Source: Litoreibacter albidus
GTDB taxonomy: Bacteria > Pseudomonadota > Alphaproteobacteria > Rhodobacterales > Rhodobacteraceae
Length of the DNA stretch: 64,000 nucleotides
Direction of reading: 5' to 3'
NCBI RefSeq assembly: GCF_900107015.1
Contig: NZ_FNOI01000007.1
Coordinates: 62,001 to 126,000 of the forward strand
A program made the translations under genes and the position numbers. Shown piece by piece: positions 7,980 through 16,221 of the stretch (position 1 is the first letter of the stretch; each line of letters begins with the position of its first letter). Under the pieces are notes generated by a model. That model was not told where the DNA came from. It saw only the letters and a list, made by a program, of their open reading frames with translations, and ran no database searches.

Positions 7980-10038
7980 TTGGTTGGCCTCCTGGCCCGC
8001 TTTGCCCACCTTGTGCAGGGGGAAGGTTGCCGTTTTGCTGGTTGCGCTGGGCAAGTTGTTGCAGCACCTGCTGGCGGTAGCCGAACATCGCGATGTTGCC
8101 ATCCGCCATCAGCATGATCTTATCGACCACGCTAAGAAGGGACGGCTTTTGGGTGATGACGACAACGGTGATGCCGTTCTGGCCCGCGTGCTGAATTGCG
8201 TTCGCCAAAGCGCGGTCCCCCGCGGTGTCTAGGTTCGAGTTGGGCTCATCCAGCACCAGCAGGCGCGGGTTGCCAAAGAACGCACGGGCCAACGCAATGC
8301 GCTGCTTCTGACCGCCCGACAGGGGGGAGCCGTCGGCCTGCACCATCGTCTCATAGCCGTGGGGTAACATCGCGATCATATCGTGGACGTCGGCCAGCAT
8401 GGCGGCGCGATGAACGTCCTCGTCGCTGGCTCCGGCGCGCATGCGGGCGATGTTTGCTTTGATGGAGCCGGGGAACAGCTGCACGTCTTGCGGCAAGTAT
8501 CCGATGTTTTCGCCAAGCTGGCGCGGATCCCAATTGCGCAAATCCATCAGATCAAGCCGTACGTTGCCAGAAGTGGGAAGGATCGACCCCACAAGCATTT
8601 TACCCAGCGTGGTCTTCCCCGCGCCGGAGTTGCCGATGACGCCCAAGGACTCACCGGGGTTCAGGCCGAAGGTAAGCCCGTTCAGGATCACCTGCTTGGT
8701 GCCGGAGGGGACGAAAAGCAACCGCTCTACGTTCAGGCGGCCCTCGGGGTTTGGCAGAACCAGCTTCTCAAACCGTTGCACGGAGTTATGCATCAGCGCG
8801 CGCACCCTGTCATAGGCAGAGCGCGACATGATGAAACCGTTCCAGCCTTCAATAGCACCCTCAATGGGCGCGAGGGCGCGGCCTGCGATGATCGACGCCG
8901 CGATGACCATGCCGCCGGTGATCTCGCCTTGGATGGCCAGATAGGCCCCCCAGCCCAGCATGGCGATCTGCGTAAGCAGACGCGCGGCGCGGGACACCGC
9001 CGCCCACGCGATGTTGCGGTCTTGCGCGCTGACTTGGGAGCGCAACGAGTCTGCGGTATCCTTACCCCAGAGCGCTACAGCCTCGGGAACCATGGCCAGC
9101 GCATTAATGATCTGGCTGTTGCGGGTCATCGAATCCAGATGCATGTTGGCCTTGCTCTGCGCCAGATTTGCGGCGGCAAAGGGCTTGGCAGTGACCTTTT
9201 GGTTGATCATGGCAATGACCATCAAGATCACGGCAGTAGTGACAACGATCATGCCCAGATGCGGATGGACGAGAAAAATCGCAAAGATGAAGAACGGCGC
9301 GAACGGCACGTCTAGAAACGAGATCAAGGTGCCGGAGGTCAGGAACCCCCGTAGCAACTGCAAGTCGCCCAAGGTCTGATACTGGCGTCCATTGTCTTGC
9401 AAAGATGCGTGGGCGGCCGCGCTTAGCACGGGGGCGCCGAGGCGCACCGCGACCTCCACCGCCGTGCGCATCAAGATGAACCTGCGCACGGCGTCAAACA
9501 CCGCCTGCAACACCACCGCGCCGACAATCACCGTGGTGAGCATTACCAATGTGTCGAGCGAACGACTGGTGAGCACCCTGTCAGAGATTTGAAACAGATA
9601 GATAGGGATCGCCAGTACCAGCAAGTTTGTGGCGCATGTCAGCAGCATTACAAAGGACAGATTGCGCCTGACGATCCGCGTGCCCGCATGAAGTTGCTGG
9701 ACGAATTGGTCGGGCGCTGCGCGTTTGTGAAAGCTGGGGGTGCCCCCGCCACCACCGCCGCCGCCACCTTTGCCACCACCATCGGAGGTCGGGGGCTTGC
9801 CGCCGCCGTCGGATTTCAGGATCGGTCCTGTGTCCCCCTCGATCTGGTCGCCGCCCAGTCCTTTGGCGCGCATTGGCGCGTCGTTGCGTTTGCTTTTGAA
9901 CGCAAGAGGGTCTTGCGGGTTGACCCGCAAATCGGGCGTCAGCGGCAGTGGTTCTGCTTTGCGTGCGGTGGGCGAGGCGTCGTGGGTTTTAGATGCAGGC
10001 GCGGCTTTTGCGAAGCTCTTGGTATCATTCAATGTCAT
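7972..10038 (-). CDS. Type I secretion ABC transporter, permease-ATPase (PrtD-like)
   Basis: Exporter that moves proteins from cytoplasm to the type I channel (688 aa). Residues 1 to about 115 form a disordered extension with a run of ten glycines; family members normally start close to the first helix. A six-helix permease domain follows (LSFVMLLTCATNLLVLAIPIY onward). The ATPase has Walker A GNSGAGKTT (Lys475), signature LSGGQKQR and Walker B LLVLDEP with its catalytic Glu. The switch (H-loop) position reads VVVITQKPSLL: Gln630 stands where family members carry His. The gene lies 17 bp after the 669-aa repeat protein gene, which makes that protein a likely substrate. Confidence 0.92.
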   Translation of the reverse strand: MTLNDTKSFAKAAPASKTHDASPTARKAEPLPLTPDLRVNPQDPLAFKSKRNDAPMRAKGLGGDQIEGDTGPILKSDGGGKPPTSDGGGKGGGGGGGGGTPSFHKRAAPDQFVQQLHAGTRIVRRNLSFVMLLTCATNLLVLAIPIYLFQISDRVLTSRSLDTLVMLTTVIVGAVVLQAVFDAVRRFILMRTAVEVAVRLGAPVLSAAAHASLQDNGRQYQTLGDLQLLRGFLTSGTLISFLDVPFAPFFIFAIFLVHPHLGMIVVTTAVILMVIAMINQKVTAKPFAAANLAQSKANMHLDSMTRNSQIINALAMVPEAVALWGKDTADSLRSQVSAQDRNIAWAAVSRAARLLTQIAMLGWGAYLAIQGEITGGMVIAASIIAGRALAPIEGAIEGWNGFIMSRSAYDRVRALMHNSVQRFEKLVLPNPEGRLNVERLLFVPSGTKQVILNGLTFGLNPGESLGVIGNSGAGKTTLGKMLVGSILPTSGNVRLDLMDLRNWDPRQLGENIGYLPQDVQLFPGSIKANIARMRAGASDEDVHRAAMLADVHDMIAMLPHGYETMVQADGSPLSGGQKQRIALARAFFGNPRLLVLDEPNSNLDTAGDRALANAIQHAGQNGITVVVITQKPSLLSVVDKIMLMADGNIAMFGYRQQVLQQLAQRNQQNGNLPPAQGGQSGPGGQPNV

Positions 10039-10055
10039 GTGAACTGGGTATCCTG

Positions 10056-12065
10056 TTAGGCCAACATCGACTGCATCACATCAGAGGATGCGGTGCTTTC
10101 GGACGCGGTTGCGGTGATAGGTGCATCGGCGGGGCCCATGTCGGGGGTCATCATGTCGTCGGCTAGAAAAGCGACGGCCTCCGACGCGAGAGCAGGCATG
10201 TCGACGCCCAGCGGATCCGCGTTTGTGTCGATAAGCTCTGCTTGGTAGAGCAAGGCGTCGTCGTACACGTCGCCGTTCACGGACACTTCGGAATCCACGC
10301 CATAGGTGTTTATGCTGGCGATGTTCACCGTGGAGTTCGAGCCAGCGGTGACTGTCGCGCTGGTGCCCGTGGCCGCCTCAAAGCTGTCGAGCGCCAGATG
10401 CACCTGATCGGAGTCGCCCAAGATGTTTGTCTGCTCAATCCAGTTGATGGTGGTCAGGTCGCCCTCAATGTAGAGCACGCGCAGGATTTCAACGCCCTCA
10501 AAGACACTGTCATGCGCGACGCCAGTGCCAATGGATTGTGCGCCATCTGCTAGACTGTCGCTGGCGGAAGCGAAGTTGTCCTGCATCTCGCCGTAGCTGT
10601 CGACACCCACCGCATTGATGATCGCGCCGTTGAACAGCAGGTTGTCACTGCCGCTAAAGTCGCCCGCAACGTCGCCGGAATAGGTCACCGTATCGTTGTC
10701 GACCATCACGTTGACTTGGCTGATCCAATCAACGGATATCATGCTGCCACCGATCATGATCAGGTCGTAGCCGAACCCCAATTCGGCGAAGTCGGTCAGG
10801 TTTACCACCGTGTTGTCGCCCAAGCCGATGTAGGTGTTGGCGCTACTGAACGTGATTTCAGCGCGATCGTTGTCAGTGACGAAACTGTACTGGCTGATCT
10901 GGTTGACGCTGATCAAGTCACCCTCAATCCGCGTCACGGCCCAATTCGACGGCAAGCCCGTGGGTGGGGGCGCGGCGTCACCCTCGGCGTCCAGTGGCGG
11001 CGTTGTTGCCGTGATTGTATGTGTCACCGCGTTCATCACGGTGGACGTGCCCGCGTCCGCGAAAGTGCCGTAGTCGATATCCATCAGGACATTGATCTGC
11101 GCGACAACGCTGAGTTTGACCACGTCGCCCATCACCGAAATGACGGGGGCGTCGAGCCACGCGGAGGAGATCGCGACCTCGTTGATCAGGGAGTTTGCAC
11201 CGGCCACCACAGCGTGCCCGTCGTCTATTTCGGGGATCGTGTCGTCCCCCATGGCGGGGCTTAACCCGTCGAAGGGATCAGGCCAATCATGCCCATCCGC
11301 CTCATCGTCTGGCACATCGTCATCCTCAGTTTTGATCGCGGGCCAAAGGTCAGTAAGGGTGGGCAGTTCGTCGGTGTCATCACCGTTGACGTGTGTGCCT
11401 ATCGCATCGACGCCGTGCATCATATGGGCGGTAACACCAGACAGGGTCGACACCGTGGCGGCCCCTGCAAGCGTGTGGAGCGCTATTGCGTCCTCGGTTG
11501 CGGTTTTCCCCGGGATAAGCCTGTCCGCATCAAGCGGTGCCCCGATGGCCGCCGCCACAGTCTGCAGTTGTGCAATCTGCTCCCAGAATTCAGCAGGGTC
11601 GGTGAAGATGGTGTCGCCGTTGCCCAACATTAAGATGTCGTTATCGCTCAGATACGCGGCTTGTGAGGTGATAACGGCGACGCTGGCGGGTGGATCAAGG
11701 ATCAGCTGCGGACGCCCGCCACCGCCGGTAATCTGCATGTAGATAGAAAGCGAGTTGGCAGGGGCTTCGTTGATGAAGGGCAGGGCGGCGGAGAGGCCGG
11801 TTAGGTCTGCGAAGAACGGGCTTGATACCTCGGAGGCCGGACCGATGGGCGGCCCCTCGGAATACCGCAGGTTGGGCGTGTAGCCATCAAGTGTATACTT
11901 TGCTTGGAAAGTAAGACCGGGCGCGGCTAGAGGATCACTGTCGGGATCCGCCGCTTGGAGCGCCTTAAATTTATCGTAGGCATCACGCATACGCGCTTCT
12001 TCAATGCCGGTATGAAATATACCAATCATGTGAGCGACCATTTCGGTCATTTTGTCCATTAACAT
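10056..12065 (-). CDS. Repeat protein encoded with the type I exporter, candidate secreted substrate
   Basis: I do not recognise a named family in this 669-aa acidic protein. No Sec signal peptide is visible. The N-terminal half is mixed. From residue 313 a 19-residue core recurs: Gly-Asp at the start, Gln at +10 and Asp at +16 and +18. Copies begin at residues 313, 382, 440 and 535, with a weaker fifth at 598; the pattern is GDhhxhxxhxQxNhhxDxD. Asn-containing strand pairs lie between copies. The Asp pairs could bind calcium, but the classic RTX nonapeptide is absent. The ribosome site GCGAGG precedes the ATG. It is first in an operon with the ABC exporter and membrane-fusion genes. Export by them is inferred. 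Confidence 0.75.
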   Translation of the reverse strand: MLMDKMTEMVAHMIGIFHTGIEEARMRDAYDKFKALQAADPDSDPLAAPGLTFQAKYTLDGYTPNLRYSEGPPIGPASEVSSPFFADLTGLSAALPFINEAPANSLSIYMQITGGGGRPQLILDPPASVAVITSQAAYLSDNDILMLGNGDTIFTDPAEFWEQIAQLQTVAAAIGAPLDADRLIPGKTATEDAIALHTLAGAATVSTLSGVTAHMMHGVDAIGTHVNGDDTDELPTLTDLWPAIKTEDDDVPDDEADGHDWPDPFDGLSPAMGDDTIPEIDDGHAVVAGANSLINEVAISSAWLDAPVISVMGDVVKLSVVAQINVLMDIDYGTFADAGTSTVMNAVTHTITATTPPLDAEGDAAPPPTGLPSNWAVTRIEGDLISVNQISQYSFVTDNDRAEITFSSANTYIGLGDNTVVNLTDFAELGFGYDLIMIGGSMISVDWISQVNVMVDNDTVTYSGDVAGDFSGSDNLLFNGAIINAVGVDSYGEMQDNFASASDSLADGAQSIGTGVAHDSVFEGVEILRVLYIEGDLTTINWIEQTNILGDSDQVHLALDSFEAATGTSATVTAGSNSTVNIASINTYGVDSEVSVNGDVYDDALLYQAELIDTNADPLGVDMPALASEAVAFLADDMMTPDMGPADAPITATASESTASSDVMQSMLA

Positions 12066-12174
12066 CGCAGCCTCGCTTTGAGTTAATTTGAGCGCTCTCC
12101 TCGGGTCGTTTCTTGGTTTTGTTGCGCAGAATGTAGCGGGTCGATTAAAAAGGTAGCTTGTCTAAATATGGGGT

Positions 12175-12200
12175 CCGAGCCCGACTCTCATCGGGCTCGG
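12175..12200. terminator. Terminator-like hairpin after the Asn/Gly-rich gene
   Basis: CCGAGCCCGA (12175-12184) and TCGGGCTCGG (12191-12200) form a perfect 10-bp stem with a 6-base loop, 16 bp beyond the stop of the minus-strand 576-aa gene. There is no strong T-run, so it may be a terminator or a stabilising mRNA end. It separates that gene from the secretion operon. Confidence 0.65.
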
Positions 12201-12216
12201 AGATCGTTTCTAAGGC

Positions 12217-13947
12217 TTATGCGCCGTCGCCATCGTCGCCGATGTAGCTGGAGCTGAACGAGCCGCCAACAACCGTCATATCGACAGTGTTGCCAAGCAC
12301 GTTGGCACCTTGCACGATGGTCTGGTTGAACGCAGATGTATCAATCTGCGAAGCTGCGGATGCGAAGGACTCGCCGGTGACATAACCGTCATCACCGTTG
12401 CCCGAGCCCCACATGCCAGCGTTGCCACCAGCACCGCCGCCGCCAGCGTAAGCGTCACCGCCCGCGCCACCAACTCCGCCGCCAGCTTGGACGCCGCCGA
12501 CTTGAGCTTGGCCGCCAAACGCATCGCCAGAGCCACCGCCCCAAGCGTGTCCGCCGTAGCCGTCACCACCTGCGCCGCCGTTGGCTGCGTTCTGTCCGCC
12601 GTAGCCAGCCGTGCTGTTCATCGCACCGGAGATTGCACCAGCGTCGCCGCCGCCGCCGCCGTTTGCGTTCCCAGCGTCAGCCAGTCCAGCACCCATGCCG
12701 GTTGCACCGGACATAGCACCGGCACCACCGCCGTCACCGCTTGCACCGAGGCCAGCACCAAAGCCAGCACCTAATGCGTCTGCGTCGGCTTCACCGGTGG
12801 AGCCATTGTTCGCTCCGGCAAGGCCAAGGCCTAACAGGCCAAGTCCGGCGCCAAGGGCACCTGCGTCGCCTGTGTTGCTGCTGTCTGCACCAGCACCGGC
12901 TGCACCGATCCCTGCGCCAACACCGCCAGCGATACCAGAGTCGCCGCCTTCAGCGTTTGCACCTGACAAGGCAGTTCCTGCGCCAAGTCCAGCCGCCAAT
13001 GAAGCAGCGTCGCCGCCTTCACCACCAGATGTACCAGCACCGGAGGACGCGCCCCCAAGGCCGACACCTAGGCCGACAGCAGTACCAGCCGCACCTGCGC
13101 CACCTGAGCCACCTGCTGCACCGGCGTGACCGCCGTTACCGCTTGCGCCACCAGTTGCACCAGCTGCACCGCCGATACCAAGACCACCTACGGCCCCGCC
13201 ACCGTCAGCGTAAGCTGACCCGTTGCCTTTGCCTCCGTCTGCACCGGCAGAGATGCCGTCGTCAGACTTCGCGTGACCACCGGAGGAGTCATTGTCCTGC
13301 TGGAGGTTGCCGCTGTTGGACACATTGTCCAGCACGTCGTTGTCCGTCAGTTTGTTCGACTGCGTGTTGACCGTTGCGGAGTCGTTGCCAGCGCCGTTCA
13401 GGGCATCGTTCAAGATGTCCTCGATGTTCATGTCATCGCCGGGGCTGTAGTTCATATCGCCATTGGACATGACGATATCGTCGATGTTGCTGCCAGTCAT
13501 ATCAATGTCGGCAAAATCATCGTCGGTCGGCACCCAACCCGCCATGTTCAGGTCGACATCAACGTCGACATCCGTGGTGGAGGTGTTGTGGTTTGCGTTC
13601 AGGTTGCCATTCAGGTTCCCGTTCAGGTTGCCATTGGCGTTGCCGTTCGCATTTCCGTTTCCGTTGGAGTTGCCGTTTGAGTTACCGTTACCGTTATGGT
13701 TCCCATTCCCGTTGCCGTTCAGGTTACCATTTCCGTTCAGGTTGCCATTCCCATTGCCGTTCCCGTTGTGATTGCCGTTGTCGTTATCGTTATCACTGTT
13801 GGAGGACTGGTGCTGGCCTTGACCCTGACCTTGCAGCTGGGCCTGTAGTTCGGCCTGCGCTTGCAGCTGGTCTTGATCCTGATTCTGGTTTTGATCTTGA
13901 TGACCGTGGCCGCCTATCGGGAAGAAAAAGTTGTTCTTGTTAGACAT
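12217..13947 (-). CDS. Gln/Asn-rich then Gly/Ala-rich low-complexity protein, candidate matrix protein
   Basis: A 576-aa protein with no enzymatic domain. Order: a short head (MSNKNNFFFPIGGHGH), a Gln-rich stretch at about 17-47, and a stretch at 57-121 in which every second residue is Asn (33 Asn alternating with Gly, Leu, Ser, Ala or His). Next come an Asp-rich stretch (TDVDVDVDLN) with several Asn/Asp turns, then about 300 residues of Gly, Ala and Ser. The C-terminal tail is NQTIVQGANVLGNTVDMTVVGG. This tail resembles the repeat core of the neighbouring 669-aa protein (Gln, Asn, hydrophobic-Leu-Gly, Asn/Asp). The composition is prion-like or amyloid-like and suits a secreted scaffold. It lacks a signal peptide, so export by the adjacent type I system is an inference. 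GGAG precedes the ATG. Confidence 0.8.
   Translation of the reverse strand: MSNKNNFFFPIGGHGHQDQNQNQDQDQLQAQAELQAQLQGQGQGQHQSSNSDNDNDNGNHNGNGNGNGNLNGNGNLNGNGNGNHNGNGNSNGNSNGNGNANGNANGNLNGNLNGNLNANHNTSTTDVDVDVDLNMAGWVPTDDDFADIDMTGSNIDDIVMSNGDMNYSPGDDMNIEDILNDALNGAGNDSATVNTQSNKLTDNDVLDNVSNSGNLQQDNDSSGGHAKSDDGISAGADGGKGNGSAYADGGGAVGGLGIGGAAGATGGASGNGGHAGAAGGSGGAGAAGTAVGLGVGLGGASSGAGTSGGEGGDAASLAAGLGAGTALSGANAEGGDSGIAGGVGAGIGAAGAGADSSNTGDAGALGAGLGLLGLGLAGANNGSTGEADADALGAGFGAGLGASGDGGGAGAMSGATGMGAGLADAGNANGGGGGDAGAISGAMNSTAGYGGQNAANGGAGGDGYGGHAWGGGSGDAFGGQAQVGGVQAGGGVGGAGGDAYAGGGGAGGNAGMWGSGNGDDGYVTGESFASAASQIDTSAFNQTIVQGANVLGNTVDMTVVGGSFSSSYIGDDGDGA
13585..13779 (-). repeat. Degenerate hexanucleotide repeat encoding alternating Asn-X
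   Basis: About 32 tandem hexamers, each one Asn codon plus one variable codon (Gly, Leu, His, Ser or Ala), seen on the plus strand as variants of gttnccntt. Repeat units differ at wobble positions, which slows but does not prevent slippage. Copy-number changes would lengthen or shorten the Asn-rich stretch in steps of two residues without shifting frame. Confidence 0.85.
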
Positions 13948-14771
13948 GTTGGTATCTCCGTAAATGACACCTACGGGACCGCCACTCTATCAAAGGCGAC
14001 CAACGTGTAGATGCTGTATGGGATTGATGTTTGGTTTTGGGAACGTCGGACGATGACTCGATCCAAGGTTCACATGCTTCTGGATTAAATGCTTCTCGTT
14101 GGCAGTACCCCCAATGTTCAAGTCTCTCAGAGCAGGAGCGCAACAAGGTGATTCGGGCGAAATGCCCCGATGATGCCCCCCGAACCGGCACCTAATGTGG
14201 CATCGGCGATCACGTTGAATTCGTGATTGGCTTAGCTTCTACCGACTGGGCTGACTTCGTAAGCTGGACATAGGGTTAACGAATTAGCGACCCCACACTG
14301 CTTTGTTTTTGGGGGATAAAATCGGGAAAGTTATCGAAAGGTGTAGGCGAAATTTGCCTATTTTATAGTTATTTCGATATGAAAAATGGCCCACTTGAGG
14401 CGGGGATGTGCCGAGGATGCGACAAAGAAGTGGCGGACAAATGCCGGATTTAGTGATAGGTTAAAAAACAGTTAAGCGTTTTGGCAGGCGCCTTCGAATG
14501 CCTGTTTTGAGCGCAGTTCAGTTTTTGAATTTAGTTTTAAGTTAAGCGCGGGTGTTTCTGGGAAGCTTTGTTTACCCGATGACCGGATCACCCCGAAAGA
14601 GCCACCATAAGGTGGCCGGCACGCCTGTAATCCCTGCCTGACACGCTATACCCGCGTTTAGGGCAGTGAGCGAACGGCGCTCATTATCGGGAACATTGTA
14701 GCAAGACCCTTGGCGCCGTTTGTTTAGCGGCTGCCTGAATAATTAGTTATTAGTTAGATGAGTAAGCAGAT
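13948..14771. other. Long non-coding regulatory region between the matrix-protein gene and luxR
   Basis: About 820 bp with no convincing gene; an 83-codon open frame on the minus strand at its left end has no family resemblance and overlaps the start of the 576-aa gene. The part from about 14270 to 14570 is clearly more AT-rich than the flanks. Visible elements are GTTAAGCG twice, at 14471 and 14541, exactly 70 bp apart; a dyad GCCACC-ATAA-GGTGGC at 14601-14616; and a dyad TGAGCG-AACGG-CGCTCA at 14667-14683. It must hold the divergent promoters for both flanking genes and is long enough for a small RNA. Confidence 0.6.
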
Positions 14772-15491
14772 ATGAAACTTGCTGAGAAAAATATGAATGC
14801 CAAAACCGTCGGTTGCGTGTTTGTTGGCAACCCGCTGAGTTTTTCGGACACGGCGCTTAAACTTGTTGAAACGGAATTACCGTGCATCAGTTGTATCCGG
14901 ACAGCTGCAGTTAATGATCTTCTTTTAATGGGGGAGGCACGCACAAATGCGGTGCGCCTTATTATCGTAGATGAATCCATGCTGGAGAATTTGGCTAAGG
15001 CCCTGCCGCAACTTCGCGAGGCCTTCCCGATGGCAAGCATCGCGCTCGCATTTCGCAACACTGAAATCGCACGCAACTTGGTGGTGCGTTTGCAAACGGA
15101 CGCATCATGGGGGCAAGTCGGCTTCCTGCCGATGAACATTAACCTCGATTTCTGGCTGTCGGTTGTGCGCCTGTTGGCGGCAGGCGAATGCTATTTTCCA
15201 GCGGAACTTTTCGTGCGCAATCAGCCGGTATCGGAAGCCCCTGTTCAGCAAGAGGCCCAACCAGACAACGCCCGGGAATTGCACCCCTGCGAAGCGGTTC
15301 ATCTTACCACGCGGGAGTTGCAGGTGCTGGAGTCTGCGGCTGAGGGCAAGCAGAACAAAATCATTGCGGATGAATTGCAGCTGTCGCAGCACACCGTGAA
15401 ACTGCACATGCATCACATCATCGCCAAGCTGGGTGTTCACAACCGGACCGAGGCCGCGAATTGGTATCACCGACGTAATCCAGACGGGTGA
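14772..15491 (+). CDS. LuxR/CsgD-like transcriptional regulator with pseudo-receiver
   Basis: A 239-aa regulator. The C-terminal 60 residues are a LuxR-type helix-turn-helix (LTTRELQVLESAAEGKQNKI, then ELQLSQHTVKLHMHHIIAKL). The N-terminal half has the alternating strands and helices of a response-regulator receiver and keeps an Asp in LIIVDESM. It lacks the paired acidic residues expected near the N-terminus, so phosphorylation is doubtful, as in CsgD. Its position between the matrix-protein gene and the polysaccharide genes suggests that it controls one or both. The start is weakly supported; an ATG at 14793 is an alternative. Confidence 0.85.
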   Translation: MKLAEKNMNAKTVGCVFVGNPLSFSDTALKLVETELPCISCIRTAAVNDLLLMGEARTNAVRLIIVDESMLENLAKALPQLREAFPMASIALAFRNTEIARNLVVRLQTDASWGQVGFLPMNINLDFWLSVVRLLAAGECYFPAELFVRNQPVSEAPVQQEAQPDNARELHPCEAVHLTTRELQVLESAAEGKQNKIIADELQLSQHTVKLHMHHIIAKLGVHNRTEAANWYHRRNPDG

Positions 15492-15504
15492 GGAGGCAGG
15501 GCCG

Positions 15505-16005
15505 ATGACCAAGGCGCAGGGCGCTATAGATTTTGACGCCTTCTTGCTGCTGATCGGCAAGCTCAACTACAGCTGGACCAACACCGAAAGCCTGCTGATC
15601 CATCTGATCGCGGGCCTATCGGGCATGGACAAAGAAATCGCCACCGTGGTGTTCCTGACGCTAAACACCACACGCGCGCGCATCGACATGGTGGAGCGTC
15701 TGGCCAAGTTGGACCGCATCGCACCAGAGGAGCGCGCGCGTATTCTGGCGCTGACGGGGCGGATACAACGTCAATCGGCGCTGCGAAACCGGTACAATCA
15801 CTGCATTTATGCATTCGACAGCGATGGCGATAACCCGCGCTCCATCCTCATGCGGATAGCGGACCGCAAGGACAGATTGATGATGGGGCAGGTCAACGAC
15901 CTGGACGCTGCGGCCGCAGAAGACGTTCGCGCGGCGATCGGTGAACTCCAGTCAATCAACCGCGACATATGGCAAACAGTGAGCGATCTTAACTACCCGG
16001 ACTAG
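15505..16005 (+). CDS. HEPN-like helical protein of unknown function
   Basis: A 166-aa, probably all-helical soluble protein. The ATG at 15505 follows a strong site (GAGGAGG), so it is clearly translated; an open frame extends upstream into luxR but without support. The sequence RNRYNH (Arg94 to His99) sits after a long helix and fits the R-x4-H signature of HEPN nucleases and nucleotide-binding proteins. Around it are LLIGKLNYSWTNTESLLIHL and TRARIDMVERLAKL. The gene begins 13 bp after luxR and points toward the polysaccharide genes. Nuclease activity is only a possibility; many HEPN proteins are inactive. No toxin-antitoxin partner of the MNT type is adjacent. Confidence 0.7.
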   Translation: MTKAQGAIDFDAFLLLIGKLNYSWTNTESLLIHLIAGLSGMDKEIATVVFLTLNTTRARIDMVERLAKLDRIAPEERARILALTGRIQRQSALRNRYNHCIYAFDSDGDNPRSILMRIADRKDRLMMGQVNDLDAAAAEDVRAAIGELQSINRDIWQTVSDLNYPD

Positions 16006-16221
16006 TCCCATTGGGGTGACCCTATTCCTATTGTTAGGTTCCCCCACTAAGTCGCCGCTTCTACAGTTAAATTACATTTTCATACGGTCTGGGGGCTGCT
16101 TGACAGACCTTGGTTGTCCACTGCTCAGGGTCGAATTACGGCCAGCTTTTTTCCACGGCTTGGACCACCTGTCTGCCTTTTCTAATTCACAAACCCAGAC
16201 CGATTTTTCGGGGGTAACAAG

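Noticed and set aside
8383-9315. 310-codon plus-strand frame inside the type I ABC gene
   Set aside because: Antisense to conserved ABC-transporter motifs; no independent evidence.
12400-13200. CRISPR-like or mobile-element repeat in the Gly/Ala-coding region
   Set aside because: The repetition is codon-level low complexity inside one open frame, without spaced identical repeats or a transposase.
13940-14191. 83-codon minus-strand frame upstream of the Asn-rich gene
   Set aside because: It overlaps the start of the 576-aa gene, lacks a ribosome site and any family resemblance. Treated as non-coding.
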